DNA from: a bacterium HR41
Lineage (GTDB): Bacteria; Actinomycetota; Thermoleophilia; Solirubrobacterales; Thermoleophilaceae
Length of the DNA: 15,540 nucleotides
Direction: 5' to 3'
Assembly: GCA_002898855.1 (NCBI GenBank)
Contig: BEIR01000008.1
Location: forward strand, 1-15,540
In this document: piece by piece, positions 1-10,183 of the stretch
Layout of the letters: every line of letters begins with the position of its first letter
How positions within the stretch are numbered: position 1 is the stretch's first letter
Position numbers and translations under genes: made by a program
Notes under the pieces: model-generated
What the model saw: only the letters and a program-made list of their open reading frames with translations
Told to the model about the DNA's origin: nothing
Databases searched by the model: none

Positions 1-293
1 CCCGCCGGCCGGCTGCGACTGACCAACGCACCGAAACCCATCGCCGCGGCTGTCGCTGCCAAGAGCAGGAAAGCGCCGCCGTGCTGCCCGAAGCCGCTCA
101 CCACACAGCGATCGGCAAGGGCCGGATCGGCGTCGTTGATCACCTCGCAGCTGCCGCCAGCGAGCACCACCTTAGCTACCGGCAGAACCTCGACGAGCGC
201 GAGCGCAAGCGCGGCCAGCAGCGTCGCGACGAGCAGCGCTGCGGCGATCGGGTCCTGGCGCGCAAGCGCGCGTGCACGGGCGGGGAGAGCCAC
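1..293 (-). CDS. Small membrane protein of unknown function (5' part, runs off left edge)
   Basis: I do not recognise the family. Read on the minus strand from a GTG at 293, the frame is open for 97 codons to the window edge. The protein starts VALPARARALARQDP, followed by a hydrophobic helix at about residues 15–37, a loop of about 35 residues with two cysteines (C49, C63), and a second hydrophobic helix at about 73–91. This helix–loop–helix pattern makes it more credible than the low-complexity Ser/Ala/Arg frames on the opposite strand. The start is uncertain: AAAGGA lies only 3 bases before the GTG, and the frame stays open upstream to an in-frame TTG at 359 before a TAG near 476. The gene points away from fusA. 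The two cysteines could form a disulfide outside the membrane (inference). No function is assigned. Confidence 0.55.
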   Translation of the reverse strand, partial: MALPARARALARQDPIAAALLVATLLAALALALVEVLPVAKVVLAGGSCEVINDADPALADRCVVSGFGQHGGAFLLLAATAAAMGFGALVSRSRPA

Positions 294-497
294 CGTTCCT
301 TTGCTACCATCCCCCGCCGTCGTGGCGGACAGTGACGTGTCTTCCGCGCGGTCCGCCAACGCGCCTACCGGGTTCCAGGTCGCCGCAATGGAGTCGCCAG
401 CGAGATAGTCATCGTCCGGGCGATCGCGCCTTGCAGGACCGGGCCCGGATCGCCGGGCCTTTTTTCTGCCCCGCTATCGCAGATCGAGTTACGAACC
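294..497. promoter_or_regulatory. Divergent intergenic region and probable fusA leader
   Basis: About 200 bases lie between the minus-strand membrane protein gene and fusA. The region should hold the fusA promoter and 5' leader, because the next gene upstream points the other way. I found no convincing -35/-10 pair: GATAGT at 404–409 is a possible -10 but has no good -35. The region ends in a clear intrinsic terminator (442–465). The fusA start itself has only a weak ribosome binding site (GAG near 486–488). Confidence 0.4.
442..465 (+). terminator. Intrinsic terminator upstream of fusA (possible attenuator)
   Basis: A perfect 7-bp stem (GGCCCGG at 442–448 pairing with CCGGGCC at 453–459) with a 4-base loop (ATCG) is followed directly by six T residues (460–465), the classic plus-strand Rho-independent terminator. 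On the minus strand there is no T-run after the stem, so it works only rightward. It sits 32 bases before the fusA ATG. No plus-strand gene is visible to its left. It either ends a short leader transcript (attenuation of fusA) or a plus-strand transcript from outside the window. CCGGGCGATC at 416–425 can pair, with one bulge, with GATCGCCGG at 448–456, which would disrupt the terminator stem. Confidence 0.75.
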
Positions 498-2630
<2,133 letters not shown>

Positions 2631-2691
2631 CGGGTATGTTTCACGCGCTGGCCGAGCGTCGCCCTGACAGTGCTTAAACGAGAGCTTCGAG

Positions 2692-2698
2692 AAAGGAG
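2692..2698 (+). promoter_or_regulatory. Ribosome binding site of tuf
   Basis: AAAGGAG lies 9 bases before the GTG at 2708. It fixes the non-ATG start of tuf and is one of the best Shine–Dalgarno sequences in the window, as expected for a very highly expressed protein. Confidence 0.75.
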
Positions 2699-2707
2699 TT
2701 AACGGGA

Positions 2708-3892
<1,185 letters not shown>

Positions 3893-3909
3893 CCGAAAGC
3901 GTTCCAACA

Positions 3910-3945
3910 GCGCTCGGGGGCGGGCACATGCCCGCCCCCGAGCGC
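3910..3945 (+). terminator. Perfect 16-bp inverted repeat between tuf and rpsJ
   Basis: GCGCTCGGGGGCGGGC (3910–3925), a 4-base loop ACAT, then its exact reverse complement at 3930–3945. The stem is 16 bp, almost all G–C, with no mismatch. No T-run follows (GTAGGGAACC), so it is not a classical intrinsic terminator. It starts 17 bases after the tuf stop and ends 25 bases before the rpsJ start. It could be a U-less terminator, a partial terminator that lowers S10 operon output relative to tuf, or a 3'-end stabiliser or processing site for the tuf message. The structure is certain; its role is inferred. Confidence 0.55.
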
Positions 3946-3970
3946 GTAGGGAACCGGAGCTCGGAAAGCA

Positions 3971-4294
3971 ATGGCAGCCGCTACCCAAAACAAGATCCGC
4001 ATCCGCCTCAAGGCGTACGACCACGCAGCGATCGAAAGCGCGGCGCGCGAGATCGTCGAGACGGCCGTGCGCACCGGCGCGCGCGTGTCCGGCCCGGTGC
4101 CGTTGCCGACCGAGCGCAACGTCTACTGCGTGATCCGCGGTCCCTTCAAAGACAAGGACTCGCGCGAACACTTCGAGATCCGCACGCATAAGCGTCTGAT
4201 CGACATCCACCAGCCCACGCCGAAGACGGTCGACTCGCTGCAGCGCCTCGACCACCTTCCGGCCGGTGTCGACATCCAGATCCAGCTCGTGTGA
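3971..4294 (+). CDS. rpsJ: 30S ribosomal protein S10 (uS10, NusE)
   Basis: S10 binds the 30S head and, as NusE with NusB, takes part in transcription antitermination and in coupling through NusG. The protein has 107 residues, close to the usual 100–105. Family motifs are GPVPLPT (41–47), [19 protein letters not shown] (50–68) and THKRLIDI (72–79), then [11 protein letters not shown] and [11 protein letters not shown] at the end. RGPFK replaces the more common RSPHK, a variant I associate with some deep actinobacteria. GGAA about 5 bases upstream supports the ATG. It is the first gene of the S10 operon, and rplC begins 7 bases after its stop. Confidence 0.97.
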   Translation: MAAATQNKIRIRLKAYDHAAIESAAREIVETAVRTGARVSGPVPLPTERNVYCVIRGPFKDKDSREHFEIRTHKRLIDIHQPTPKTVDSLQRLDHLPAGVDIQIQLV

Positions 4295-4301
4295 GACGGC
4301 G

Positions 4302-4922
4302 ATGAACGGGCTACTCGGTAGGAAACTCGGGATGACCCAGCTCTTCGACGACGACGGTCGCGTCGAGCCCGTAACGGTGCTCGAGGTTGGTCCGTGCTGT
4401 GTCACTGCGTTGCGCCGGTCGGATCGCGACGGCTGCGCGGCCGTTCAGCTCGGTTACGACCCCGTACGCGAGAGAGTTCTCAACAAGCCGCGCCTCGGTC
4501 ACCTCCGCAAGGCGGGCGTTCCGCCACTGCGGCTTCTGCGCGAGTTTCGCTGTCCTGTCGAGGGCCTCGAGGTGGGGGCAGAGGTTCGCGTCGAGCAGGT
4601 CTTCGAGCCCGGTCAGGTCGTCAAGGTTTCGGGCACCTCGATCGGTAAGGGCTTCCAGGGAACTATCAAGCGCCACGGTTTCCAGCGCGGCCCGGAGACG
4701 CACGGCTCGCGCAACATCCGCAAGCCGGGCTCGATCGGTGCTGCCGCCGACCCGTCGCGTGTGTTCAAGGGTCTGCGGATGGCGGGACGCACGGGCGGTC
4801 GCCGTGTCACGCAGCGCGGACTGCGTGTGGTGAACGTGATCCCTGAGGACAACCTCTTGCTCGTGCGCGGGTCGGTTCCCGGTCCGCGAGGAAGCTACGT
4901 CGAAGTGCGGAGGGAGCGATGA
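4302..4922 (+). CDS. rplC: 50S ribosomal protein L3 (uL3)
   Basis: L3 is an early-assembly 23S rRNA binder whose loop reaches toward the peptidyl transferase centre. The start is the ATG at 4302 ([15 protein letters not shown]). The frame is open back to 4266, but that stretch overlaps the end of rpsJ and lacks the family N-terminus. The 206-residue length is typical. Motifs: [17 protein letters not shown] (4–20), [10 protein letters not shown] (111–120), the extended central loop [12 protein letters not shown], and [15 protein letters not shown] (152–166). The stop overlaps the rplD start as ATGA, so translation is probably coupled. The ribosome binding site is weak, which also fits coupling to rpsJ. 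Confidence 0.97.
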   Translation: MNGLLGRKLGMTQLFDDDGRVEPVTVLEVGPCCVTALRRSDRDGCAAVQLGYDPVRERVLNKPRLGHLRKAGVPPLRLLREFRCPVEGLEVGAEVRVEQVFEPGQVVKVSGTSIGKGFQGTIKRHGFQRGPETHGSRNIRKPGSIGAAADPSRVFKGLRMAGRTGGRRVTQRGLRVVNVIPEDNLLLVRGSVPGPRGSYVEVRRER

Positions 4923-5590
4923 GCGCCGATCTCACCGCTGCCTTCCTCAACAGCGACAAGCCCGCGGTCGAGCTCGACCCGGCCGTTTTCGACTGCGACT
5001 TCAACGAACCGGTTGTCCATGAGACCGTCGTCGCCGAGCTCGCGGCTCGTCGTCGCGGCACCCACTCCACCAAGACGCGGGGCGAGGTCGCGATGACCGG
5101 CGCCAAGGCTTGGCGGCAGAAAGGAACGGGGCGGGCGCGCGTCGGTCCGCTCTCGACGCCCCACCGGCGCGGCGGCGGCGTCGCCTTCGGACCGAAGCCG
5201 CGCTCGTACGTGAAGAAGGTCAACCGCAAGGTGCGCCGCGCCGCTCTGCGCAGCGTCCTGTCCCTGCACGCGCGTCGCGGCTCGCTGCGGCTCGTCGATC
5301 CCGATGCGTTCAACCAGCCGCGGACGCGCGACGGCCTCGACGCGCTCTCCCGCTTCCCAGGGGAAGGACGTGTGCTCGTCGTCGCCGAGGCCGAGGCTGC
5401 AGCGTGCACGAAGTCGTTCCGCAACATCGCCGAGTGCGAGACCGCCGAGCCCGGACGGGTTGGCGTCTACGACCTTCTGCGCAGCGCCCGCCTCGTGCTC
5501 ACACCCGTTGCTCTCGACTATCTCACGCGAATCGCGCGACCACCGCAGCAACGCACGCGCATCGGTGCTAGCGAGGAGGAGCGTTCGTGA
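4919..5590 (+). CDS. rplD: 50S ribosomal protein L4 (uL4)
   Basis: L4 binds 23S rRNA domain I and its long loop lines the peptide exit tunnel; in E. coli L4 also represses its own S10 operon. This 223-residue protein has the diagnostic tunnel-loop motifs WRQKGTGRAR (65–74) and RRGGGVAFGPKPR (83–95), preceded by STKTRGEV, and the globular C-terminal half with VYDLLRSARLVLT. The last ~15 residues after YLTRIARPP are a poorly conserved, polar tail. The ATG overlaps the rplC stop (ATGA) and its TGA overlaps the GTG of rplW. I see no obvious E. coli-like S10 leader upstream of rpsJ, so L4 autoregulation cannot be inferred from this sequence. Confidence 0.97.
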   Translation: MSADLTAAFLNSDKPAVELDPAVFDCDFNEPVVHETVVAELAARRRGTHSTKTRGEVAMTGAKAWRQKGTGRARVGPLSTPHRRGGGVAFGPKPRSYVKKVNRKVRRAALRSVLSLHARRGSLRLVDPDAFNQPRTRDGLDALSRFPGEGRVLVVAEAEAAACTKSFRNIAECETAEPGRVGVYDLLRSARLVLTPVALDYLTRIARPPQQRTRIGASEEERS

Positions 5591-5883
5591 CCGATCCACG
5601 AACGATCATCATCGAGCCCGTCCTCAGCGAGAAGACCTACGCGCTGCTCGCGGCAAACAAGTACACGTTCCGTGTTCACGAGCAGGCGACGAAGGTCCAG
5701 ATCCGCCAAGCGGTCGAACAGCAGTTCGGTGTGCGCGTACGCGACGTCAGAACTGCCTGGGTGAAGCCCAAGCCGAAGCGCCGCGGCCTTTACGCCGGCC
5801 ACCGGCGACGCTGGAAGAAGGCGATCGTGACGCTGCACCCGGAAGACTCAATCGAACTCTTCGAAGGCCAGGCCAGCGACTGA
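5587..5883 (+). CDS. rplW: 50S ribosomal protein L23 (uL23)
   Basis: L23 sits at the tunnel exit, where it docks trigger factor, SRP and the Sec translocon. The 98-residue length is standard. Family features: [11 protein letters not shown] (8–18), NKYTFRV (24–30), [14 protein letters not shown] (36–49) and the basic stretch [11 protein letters not shown] (73–83), after a tip loop that is short on charge-free residues ([14 protein letters not shown]). The GTG start overlaps the rplD TGA (GTGA), which explains why no separate strong ribosome binding site is needed. rplB starts one base after its stop. Confidence 0.97.
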   Translation: MTDPRTIIIEPVLSEKTYALLAANKYTFRVHEQATKVQIRQAVEQQFGVRVRDVRTAWVKPKPKRRGLYAGHRRRWKKAIVTLHPEDSIELFEGQASD

Positions 5884-5884
5884 G

Positions 5885-6736
5885 ATGGCGATCAAAAAGC
5901 ACAAACCGGTAACCCCGAGCCGTCGCTTCGCGACCTACTCGACCCACGACGAGGTCACACGCGATCGGCCCGAAAAGTCGCTCACCCGTGGCCACAAAAA
6001 GACCGGCGGTCGCAACGCTTACGGTCGGATCACCTCGCGCCACCGCGGCGGGGGTGCGAAACGCAAATACCGTTTGATCGACTTCAAGCGCCGCAAGGAC
6101 GGCGTGCCGGCGCGCGTAGCTGCAATCGAGTACGACCCGAACCGCAGCGCCCATATCGCCTTGCTGCACTATGCCGACGGCGAGAAGCGCTACATCCTCG
6201 CGCCCGAGGGGCTGTCGGTAGGCGACACGGTGATGTCCGGCGAGGACGCCGAGATCCGCGTCGGCAACGCGCTGCCGCTGCGGGCTATCCCGACCGGCAC
6301 CACCGTCCACAACGTCGAGCTCACGCCGGGTCGCGGTGGCCAACTGAGTCGTGCCGCAGGCGCCGCTGTGCAGCTGGTGGCGAAGGAAGGCCGCTATGCG
6401 ACGCTGCGCTTGCCGTCGGGCGAGATGCGCATGGTGCTCGCCGAATGCCGTGCCACCGTCGGCCAGATCGGTCATGCCGAGCACGCCAACATCACGCTCG
6501 GCAAGGCGGGCCGCTCCCGCCACCTGGGTCGTCGGCCGCAGACGCGTGGTGTCGCCATGAACCCGGTCGACCACCCGCACGGTGGCGGCGAGGCTCACCA
6601 CACGCCGGGCGGGCACCCGGTAACGCCGTGGGGCGTTCCGACGCTCGGTTACCGCACGCGCAAGAAGCGCAAGGCCTCCGACCGCCTGATCGTTCGTGGT
6701 CGTCGTCGCGGGCGCAAGAAGGGAGGTAACCGCTGA
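5885..6736 (+). CDS. rplB: 50S ribosomal protein L2 (uL2)
   Basis: L2 is needed for subunit association and for peptidyl transferase activity. The 283-residue protein is slightly longer than the usual 275–280. It has the RNA-binding core [14 protein letters not shown] (81–94), [12 protein letters not shown], and the signature [13 protein letters not shown] (224–236) with the functionally important histidine (His229 in E. coli) as His230. The C-terminus is Arg/Lys-rich ([24 protein letters not shown] region), as in other L2 proteins. ATG at 5885 comes one base after the rplW stop without a clear Shine–Dalgarno, so coupling is likely. The stop overlaps rpsS by one base (TGATG). Confidence 0.98.
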   Translation: MAIKKHKPVTPSRRFATYSTHDEVTRDRPEKSLTRGHKKTGGRNAYGRITSRHRGGGAKRKYRLIDFKRRKDGVPARVAAIEYDPNRSAHIALLHYADGEKRYILAPEGLSVGDTVMSGEDAEIRVGNALPLRAIPTGTTVHNVELTPGRGGQLSRAAGAAVQLVAKEGRYATLRLPSGEMRMVLAECRATVGQIGHAEHANITLGKAGRSRHLGRRPQTRGVAMNPVDHPHGGGEAHHTPGGHPVTPWGVPTLGYRTRKKRKASDRLIVRGRRRGRKKGGNR

Positions 6737-7014
6737 TGGGTCGCTCGACGAAAAAGGGACCCTACGTCGACGAGCGCCTGATGCGGCGGATCGAAGAGCT
6801 CAACGAGCGCGGCGAGAAGCAGATCATCAAGACCTGGTCGCGCGACTCGACGATCTTTCCCGAGATGGTTGGGCACACCATCGCCGTCCACGACGGTCGC
6901 AAACACGTCCCGGTCTTCATCACCGAAGCGATGGTGGGGCACAAGCTCGGCGAGTTCGCGCCCACGCGCACGTATCGCGGCCACGCAGGTAGCGAGAAGG
7001 TGAAGGGTCGATGA
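6736..7014 (+). CDS. rpsS: 30S ribosomal protein S19 (uS19)
   Basis: S19 forms a complex with S13 in the 30S head and contacts tRNA and the inter-subunit bridges. The protein has 92 residues, the usual length. Motifs: [14 protein letters not shown] (2–15), [15 protein letters not shown] (32–46), and the signature [15 protein letters not shown] (69–83). GGGAGG about 9 bases upstream, within the rplB end, is a strong ribosome binding site. The ATG overlaps the rplB TGA by one base, and the rpsS TGA overlaps the rplV ATG (ATGA). Confidence 0.97.
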   Translation: MGRSTKKGPYVDERLMRRIEELNERGEKQIIKTWSRDSTIFPEMVGHTIAVHDGRKHVPVFITEAMVGHKLGEFAPTRTYRGHAGSEKVKGR

Positions 7015-7622
7015 GCGAAGAACGCGAAAAGCGCGAGCGCGAGCCGAGCGCCGAGGCTGCCGAAACCGCAGCCGCAGACGCAGCCGCAGCCGCAGACGAC
7101 AAGACCTCGGCTGCCGATGCGGACGCGCCCAAGGGCGCGGTGGGCGCCGAGGCTGCCAGCGAGGCCACCGAGGGAGCGGCAAGCGGCAGTCCCGCCGATT
7201 CCGAAGGTGATCGGTCGAGCAGAGAGGGCGAGGCCGGTGCCACTGAGCGACCGGGCAAGCGCGCCGTGCGGGAAGGCGTCGTGGTCCGGGCCCGGGCGCG
7301 CTATGTGCGCCGCACCCCACGCAAGGTCCGGCTTGTGATCGACCACGTGCGCGGTAAGCCGGTTGAGGAGGCGCGTGCGCTGCTGCGCAACACCACGCGC
7401 GCCGCGGCCCGCGACGTTCTCAAGCTGATCGACTCGGCGGTGGCCAACGCCGAGAACCAGCACGAGCTCACGCCACAGGAACTGCGCGTCGCTCGCATCT
7501 GGGCTGACGAAGGGCCGACTATCAAGCGCTGGCGTCCGCGCGCTTTCGGTCGCGCCACGCGCATCGACAAGCGCACAAGCCACATCACTGTTGAGCTCGA
7601 GCCGATCGTGGGCGGGAGGTAA
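7011..7622 (+). CDS. rplV: 50S ribosomal protein L22 (uL22) with long acidic N-terminal extension
   Basis: L22 binds 23S rRNA and its hairpin lines the exit tunnel. The conserved core runs from about residue 89 to 203 ([23 protein letters not shown] region, then [31 protein letters not shown], and SHITVELEP). Before it lies an unusual stretch of about 88 residues rich in Ala, Glu, Asp, Ser and Gly, with 17 acidic against 4 basic residues between 11 and 79. Most L22 proteins have about 110–120 residues in all; this one has 203. The ATG overlaps the rpsS stop (ATGA), which supports the long form. An internal GTG at 7281 with GGAAGG at 7271–7276 could give a normal-length product, so the start needs proof. 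Without the extension there would be a 260-base gap, out of character for this tightly packed operon. Confidence 0.9.
   Translation: MSEEREKREREPSAEAAETAAADAAAAADDKTSAADADAPKGAVGAEAASEATEGAASGSPADSEGDRSSREGEAGATERPGKRAVREGVVVRARARYVRRTPRKVRLVIDHVRGKPVEEARALLRNTTRAAARDVLKLIDSAVANAENQHELTPQELRVARIWADEGPTIKRWRPRAFGRATRIDKRTSHITVELEPIVGGR
7066..7097 (+). repeat. GCCGCA-rich low-complexity repeat inside rplV
   Basis: A short run of GCAGCC/GCAGAC units encodes the Ala/Asp stretch near residues 19–29 of L22. A 12-base copy (GCAGCCGCAGAC) occurs at 7068–7079 and again, exactly, at 7086–7097. Such repeats can expand or contract by slippage, which may be how the extension grew (inference). Confidence 0.6.
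7614..7620 (+). promoter_or_regulatory. Ribosome binding site of rpsC
   Basis: GGGAGGT, overlapping the end of rplV, lies 5 bases before the GTG at 7626. It decides the GTG start of rpsC. Confidence 0.75.
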
Positions 7623-7625
7623 AGC

Positions 7626-8366
7626 GTGGGGCAGAAAGTTCATCCCGAGGCGCTTCGGGTCGGCTACATCCACGATTGGAAGTCGACCTGGTTCAGCGAG
7701 CGCGACTTCGCCGACTATCTGCTGGAGGACGTCCGCATCCGTCAGCACATCGTCGGCAAGCTCGCGCACGCTGGTCTCAGCGACATCATCATCAAGAAGA
7801 ACAAGAACGAGGTCGAGGTCAACATCCACACCGCGCGGCCCGGGATCGTCATCGGCAAGTCCGGAAGCGAAGTCGAGGCGTTGCGCAAGGAGCTTCACGA
7901 CCTCACCAAGAAGGCCGTCAAGGTCAACATCCTCGAGATCAAGCGGCCCGAGCTCGACGCCAAGCTCGTCGCCCAATCGATCGCAGAACAGCTCGAGAAC
8001 CGTGTCGCCTTCCGGCGTGCGATGAAGCGTGCGCTCACCTCGGCGATGCGCTCGGGCGCCAAGGGGGTGCGGATCCAGGTGTCCGGTCGCCTCGGCGGTG
8101 CCGAGATGGCGCGAACCGAGTGGTACTCCGACGGCCGCGTGCCGCTGCACACCCTGCGGGCTGACATCGACTACGGCTTCCACGAGGCGCACACCACCTT
8201 CGGCCGCATCGGCGTGAAGGTGTGGATCAACAAGGGCGAGATCATGCCCCAAGGTTTCGCACAGGACCTCACGGAAGTGGAGGCGCCGCGTGCCGTCGGC
8301 CCGGGGCGTGGCCGCAACGGTGGGCGTCGCAGCGACGAACGCCGCCCAGTCGGGCAGGAGGCTTGA
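7626..8366 (+). CDS. rpsC: 30S ribosomal protein S3 (uS3)
   Basis: S3 lies at the mRNA entry channel of the 30S subunit and contributes to mRNA helicase activity. The 246-residue protein opens [20 protein letters not shown]. It has the type II KH domain with the GXXG loop as [10 protein letters not shown] (GKSG 77–80) and the conserved C-terminal domain ([57 protein letters not shown]). The last ~25 residues ([15 protein letters not shown]) are a basic, variable tail common in this family. The GTG start follows a strong GGGAGGT site 3 bases past the rplV stop. rplP starts 3 bases after its TGA. Confidence 0.98.
   Translation: MGQKVHPEALRVGYIHDWKSTWFSERDFADYLLEDVRIRQHIVGKLAHAGLSDIIIKKNKNEVEVNIHTARPGIVIGKSGSEVEALRKELHDLTKKAVKVNILEIKRPELDAKLVAQSIAEQLENRVAFRRAMKRALTSAMRSGAKGVRIQVSGRLGGAEMARTEWYSDGRVPLHTLRADIDYGFHEAHTTFGRIGVKVWINKGEIMPQGFAQDLTEVEAPRAVGPGRGRNGGRRSDERRPVGQEA
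8356..8361 (+). promoter_or_regulatory. Ribosome binding site of rplP
   Basis: AGGAGG, a perfect Shine–Dalgarno core within the last codons of rpsC, lies 8 bases before the rplP ATG at 8370. Confidence 0.7.
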
Positions 8367-8369
8367 ACG

Positions 8370-8789
8370 ATGCTCCAGCCACGCAAGGTCAAACACCGTA
8401 AACATCACCGCGGCCGTATGCGCGGAGTGTCGAAGGGCGGAACACGCGTCCAATTCGGCGAGTACGGCTTGAAGGCGCTCGAACCGGCGTGGATCACGAA
8501 CCGTCAGATCGAGGCCGCGCGCGTTGCGATCACCCGCAAGATCAAGCGCGGTGGAAAGGTGTGGATCAACATCTTCCCCGACAAGCCCTACACGAAGAAG
8601 CCCGCCGAGACGCGGATGGGTTCGGGCAAGGGATCGCCGGAAGGTTGGGTCGCCGTCGTCAAGCCTGGGCGTGTGATGTTCGAGCTCGCCGGTGTGCCCG
8701 AGCCGTTGGCGCGCGAAGCCATGCGCCTCGCCGGACACAAGCTCCCGATCAAAACGAAGTTCGTTGTGCGGGAGGGGGCCGAGCATTGA
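8370..8789 (+). CDS. rplP: 50S ribosomal protein L16 (uL16)
   Basis: L16 is a late-assembly protein that organises the A-site side of the 50S subunit and contacts A-site tRNA. The 139-residue length is standard. Motifs: [19 protein letters not shown] at the start, [20 protein letters not shown] (30–49), and the signature [20 protein letters not shown] (82–101), which carries the conserved arginine near residue 82. The start is fixed by AGGAGG 8 bases upstream. Its TGA overlaps the TTG start of rpmC (TTGA). Confidence 0.98.
   Translation: MLQPRKVKHRKHHRGRMRGVSKGGTRVQFGEYGLKALEPAWITNRQIEAARVAITRKIKRGGKVWINIFPDKPYTKKPAETRMGSGKGSPEGWVAVVKPGRVMFELAGVPEPLAREAMRLAGHKLPIKTKFVVREGAEH
8770..8778 (+). 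promoter_or_regulatory. Ribosome binding site of rpmC, deciding a TTG start
   Basis: A GGGAGGGGG run about 7 bases before TTG at 8786. There is no ATG or GTG in a suitable place for rpmC, so this purine run together with the TTGA overlap makes TTG the best start. Confidence 0.65.
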
Positions 8790-9025
8790 AACCTGCCGAG
8801 GTCAGGCAGCTCGACGATCGGGCGCTCGTCGAATTCATCGATTCGGCGCGTCAGGAGCTGTTCAACCTGCGTTTCCAGCACGCGGTCGGTCAGCTCGAGA
8901 ACACCGCGCGGATCAAGCAGGTCAAGAAGGACATCGCGCGCGGACTGACGGTGGCACGCGAGCGCGGTATCGACGTCGAGCGCGAGCTCGCGGCGCTGCG
9001 CCGTGAACGCGCGCAAAGGAACTAG
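8786..9025 (+). CDS. rpmC: 50S ribosomal protein L29 (uL29), TTG start
   Basis: L29 is a small helical protein next to L23 at the tunnel exit. From TTG at 8786 the product has 79 residues: [20 protein letters not shown], then the family core [20 protein letters not shown] (21–40) and [20 protein letters not shown]. The C-terminal ~20 residues are an extra charged helix. The frame is open far upstream, but that part overlaps rplP and has no L29 similarity. The TTG overlaps the rplP TGA (TTGA), which suggests translational coupling. The stop is TAG, and rpsQ follows after 12 bases. Confidence 0.93.
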   Translation: MKPAEVRQLDDRALVEFIDSARQELFNLRFQHAVGQLENTARIKQVKKDIARGLTVARERGIDVERELAALRRERAQRN

Positions 9026-9027
9026 TC

Positions 9028-9032
9028 GGAGG
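9028..9032 (+). promoter_or_regulatory. Ribosome binding site of rpsQ
   Basis: GGAGG 5 bases before the GTG at 9038. It supports the long form of S17 with its N-terminal extension. Confidence 0.7.
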
Positions 9033-9037
9033 TTGTT

Positions 9038-9478
9038 GTGAGCGCAGGCGACGACGCCACGATTTCGAAGCGCGAGCGCGCCGCCCAACGAGCGGCCGAG
9101 AAGACCGAGGCGCGGCGACGCAAGAAGGCTGCCAGGCGGCGCTGGCGGCTTCGCGAGCGCACGCGGCGCAAGCAGGCCGCGACTGGCGCGGGAGCTGCGC
9201 CGGCCAGCGCGGGCTCCCAAGGGCGCCCGCGTGGCAGACGCAAGGTACGCGAGGGGGTGGTAACCTCGGCCCGCGCCGATAAGACGATCGTCGTTCGGGT
9301 CGAAAGGCAGCAGCCCCACCCGGTCTACGGCAAGATCGTCCGCACTTCGAAGAAGTTCCACGCGCACGACGAGCGCAACGAGGCGCGGGAAGGCGACGTC
9401 GTGCGAATCGTTGAATCGAGGCCGCTCAGCCGCCTCAAGCGCTGGCGACTCGTTGAGATCCTCGAGCGAGCAAGATGA
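9038..9478 (+). CDS. rpsQ: 30S ribosomal protein S17 (uS17) with basic N-terminal extension
   Basis: S17 is a primary 16S rRNA binder of the 30S body. The conserved OB-fold core starts near residue 63 and contains [20 protein letters not shown] (71–90), [19 protein letters not shown] and [20 protein letters not shown]. Typical S17 proteins have about 80–90 residues; this one has 146. The extra ~62 N-terminal residues contain a very basic segment, with 19 Lys/Arg among residues 11–46, followed by a Gly/Ala/Ser/Pro-rich linker (47–62). GGAGG 5 bases before the GTG, and the short gap after rpmC, support the long start. An internal GTG at 9257 lacks a good site. The segment probably binds rRNA (inference). 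Its TGA overlaps the rplN ATG. Confidence 0.92.
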   Translation: MSAGDDATISKRERAAQRAAEKTEARRRKKAARRRWRLRERTRRKQAATGAGAAPASAGSQGRPRGRRKVREGVVTSARADKTIVVRVERQQPHPVYGKIVRTSKKFHAHDERNEAREGDVVRIVESRPLSRLKRWRLVEILERAR

Positions 9479-9843
9479 TCCAGCAGGAGTCCAGACTCAA
9501 GGTCGCCGATAACACCGGAGCGCGCGAGATCCTCTGCATCCGCGTTCTTGGCGGAAGCCATCGGCGCTACGCGCGCGTCGGCGACGTCATCGTGGCGACG
9601 GTCAAGCAGGCCACGCCGCACGGCTCGGTCAAGAAGGGCGACGTCGTCAAGGCCGTAGTCGTCCGCACTCGCAAGGAGTACGGCCGCGAGGACGGCACCT
9701 ACATCGCCTTCGACGAGAACGCTGCCGTTCTCATCGACAACCAGAACAACCCGCGAGGCACGCGCATTTTCGGTCCGGTAGCCCGCGAGCTGCGCGATCG
9801 CAACTTTATGAAGATCATCTCGCTCGCTCCGGAGGTGCTCTGA
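9475..9843 (+). CDS. rplN: 50S ribosomal protein L14 (uL14)
   Basis: L14 lies at the 50S interface, forms inter-subunit bridge B8 and is the docking site of the silencing factor RsfS. The 122-residue length is exact for the family. Motifs: [16 protein letters not shown] (1–16), CIRVLGGS (21–28), [14 protein letters not shown] (52–65), [20 protein letters not shown] (83–102) and the terminal [18 protein letters not shown]. The ATG overlaps the rpsQ TGA (ATGA), so the S10 and spc gene blocks are directly joined with no promoter gap. Confidence 0.98.
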   Translation: MIQQESRLKVADNTGAREILCIRVLGGSHRRYARVGDVIVATVKQATPHGSVKKGDVVKAVVVRTRKEYGREDGTYIAFDENAAVLIDNQNNPRGTRIFGPVARELRDRNFMKIISLAPEVL

Positions 9844-9847
9844 GGAG

Positions 9848-10183
9848 ATGGCTCGCCTGCGCATCCGCAAGGACGACATGGTGCGCGTCATCTCCGGTCG
9901 CGATCGCGGCAAGACGGGGCGTGTTTTGCGCGTCGACCCGAAAACGCAGCGGGTCTGGGTGGAGGGCGTGAACATCCAGAAGAAGCACCTCAAGCCGCGC
10001 ACGCTGCGCGACGTCCAGCGCCAGCAAGAGGTGGGTGGGGTGCTCGAACGCGGGGGGCCCGTCCACATCTCGAACGTGATGCTCATCGATCCCAACAGCG
10101 GCCAGCCGACACGGGTCGGCGTCGCGCGGCGCGACGGACGCCGTGTGCGTATCGCCAAGCGCAGCGGAGCGGAGATCGACTGA
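9848..10183 (+). CDS. rplX: 50S ribosomal protein L24 (uL24)
   Basis: L24 is an assembly-initiator protein of the 50S subunit near the tunnel exit. The 111-residue protein has the KOW motif [18 protein letters not shown] (12–29), then [13 protein letters not shown] (38–50), [14 protein letters not shown] (69–82) and a basic C-terminus. Two purine-rich sites lie upstream: GGAGGT at 9831–9836 (11 bases from the start) and GAGGAG directly against the ATG. The gap after rplN is 4 bases. Its TGA overlaps rplE by one base (TGATG). Confidence 0.97.
   Translation: MARLRIRKDDMVRVISGRDRGKTGRVLRVDPKTQRVWVEGVNIQKKHLKPRTLRDVQRQQEVGGVLERGGPVHISNVMLIDPNSGQPTRVGVARRDGRRVRIAKRSGAEID

Noticed and set aside
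81..408. Plus-strand open frames in the left part of the window
   Set aside because: They are low-complexity Ser/Ala/Arg products lying opposite a better minus-strand frame with two membrane helices.
404..409. GATAGT as the fusA promoter -10
   Set aside because: Only 4 of 6 matches to the consensus and no credible -35 at the right distance; too weak to list as a promoter.
6762..8786. A 674-codon minus-strand open frame opposite rpsS–rplV–rpsC–rplP
   Set aside because: Antisense artefact crossing four conserved genes; no domain or motif visible.
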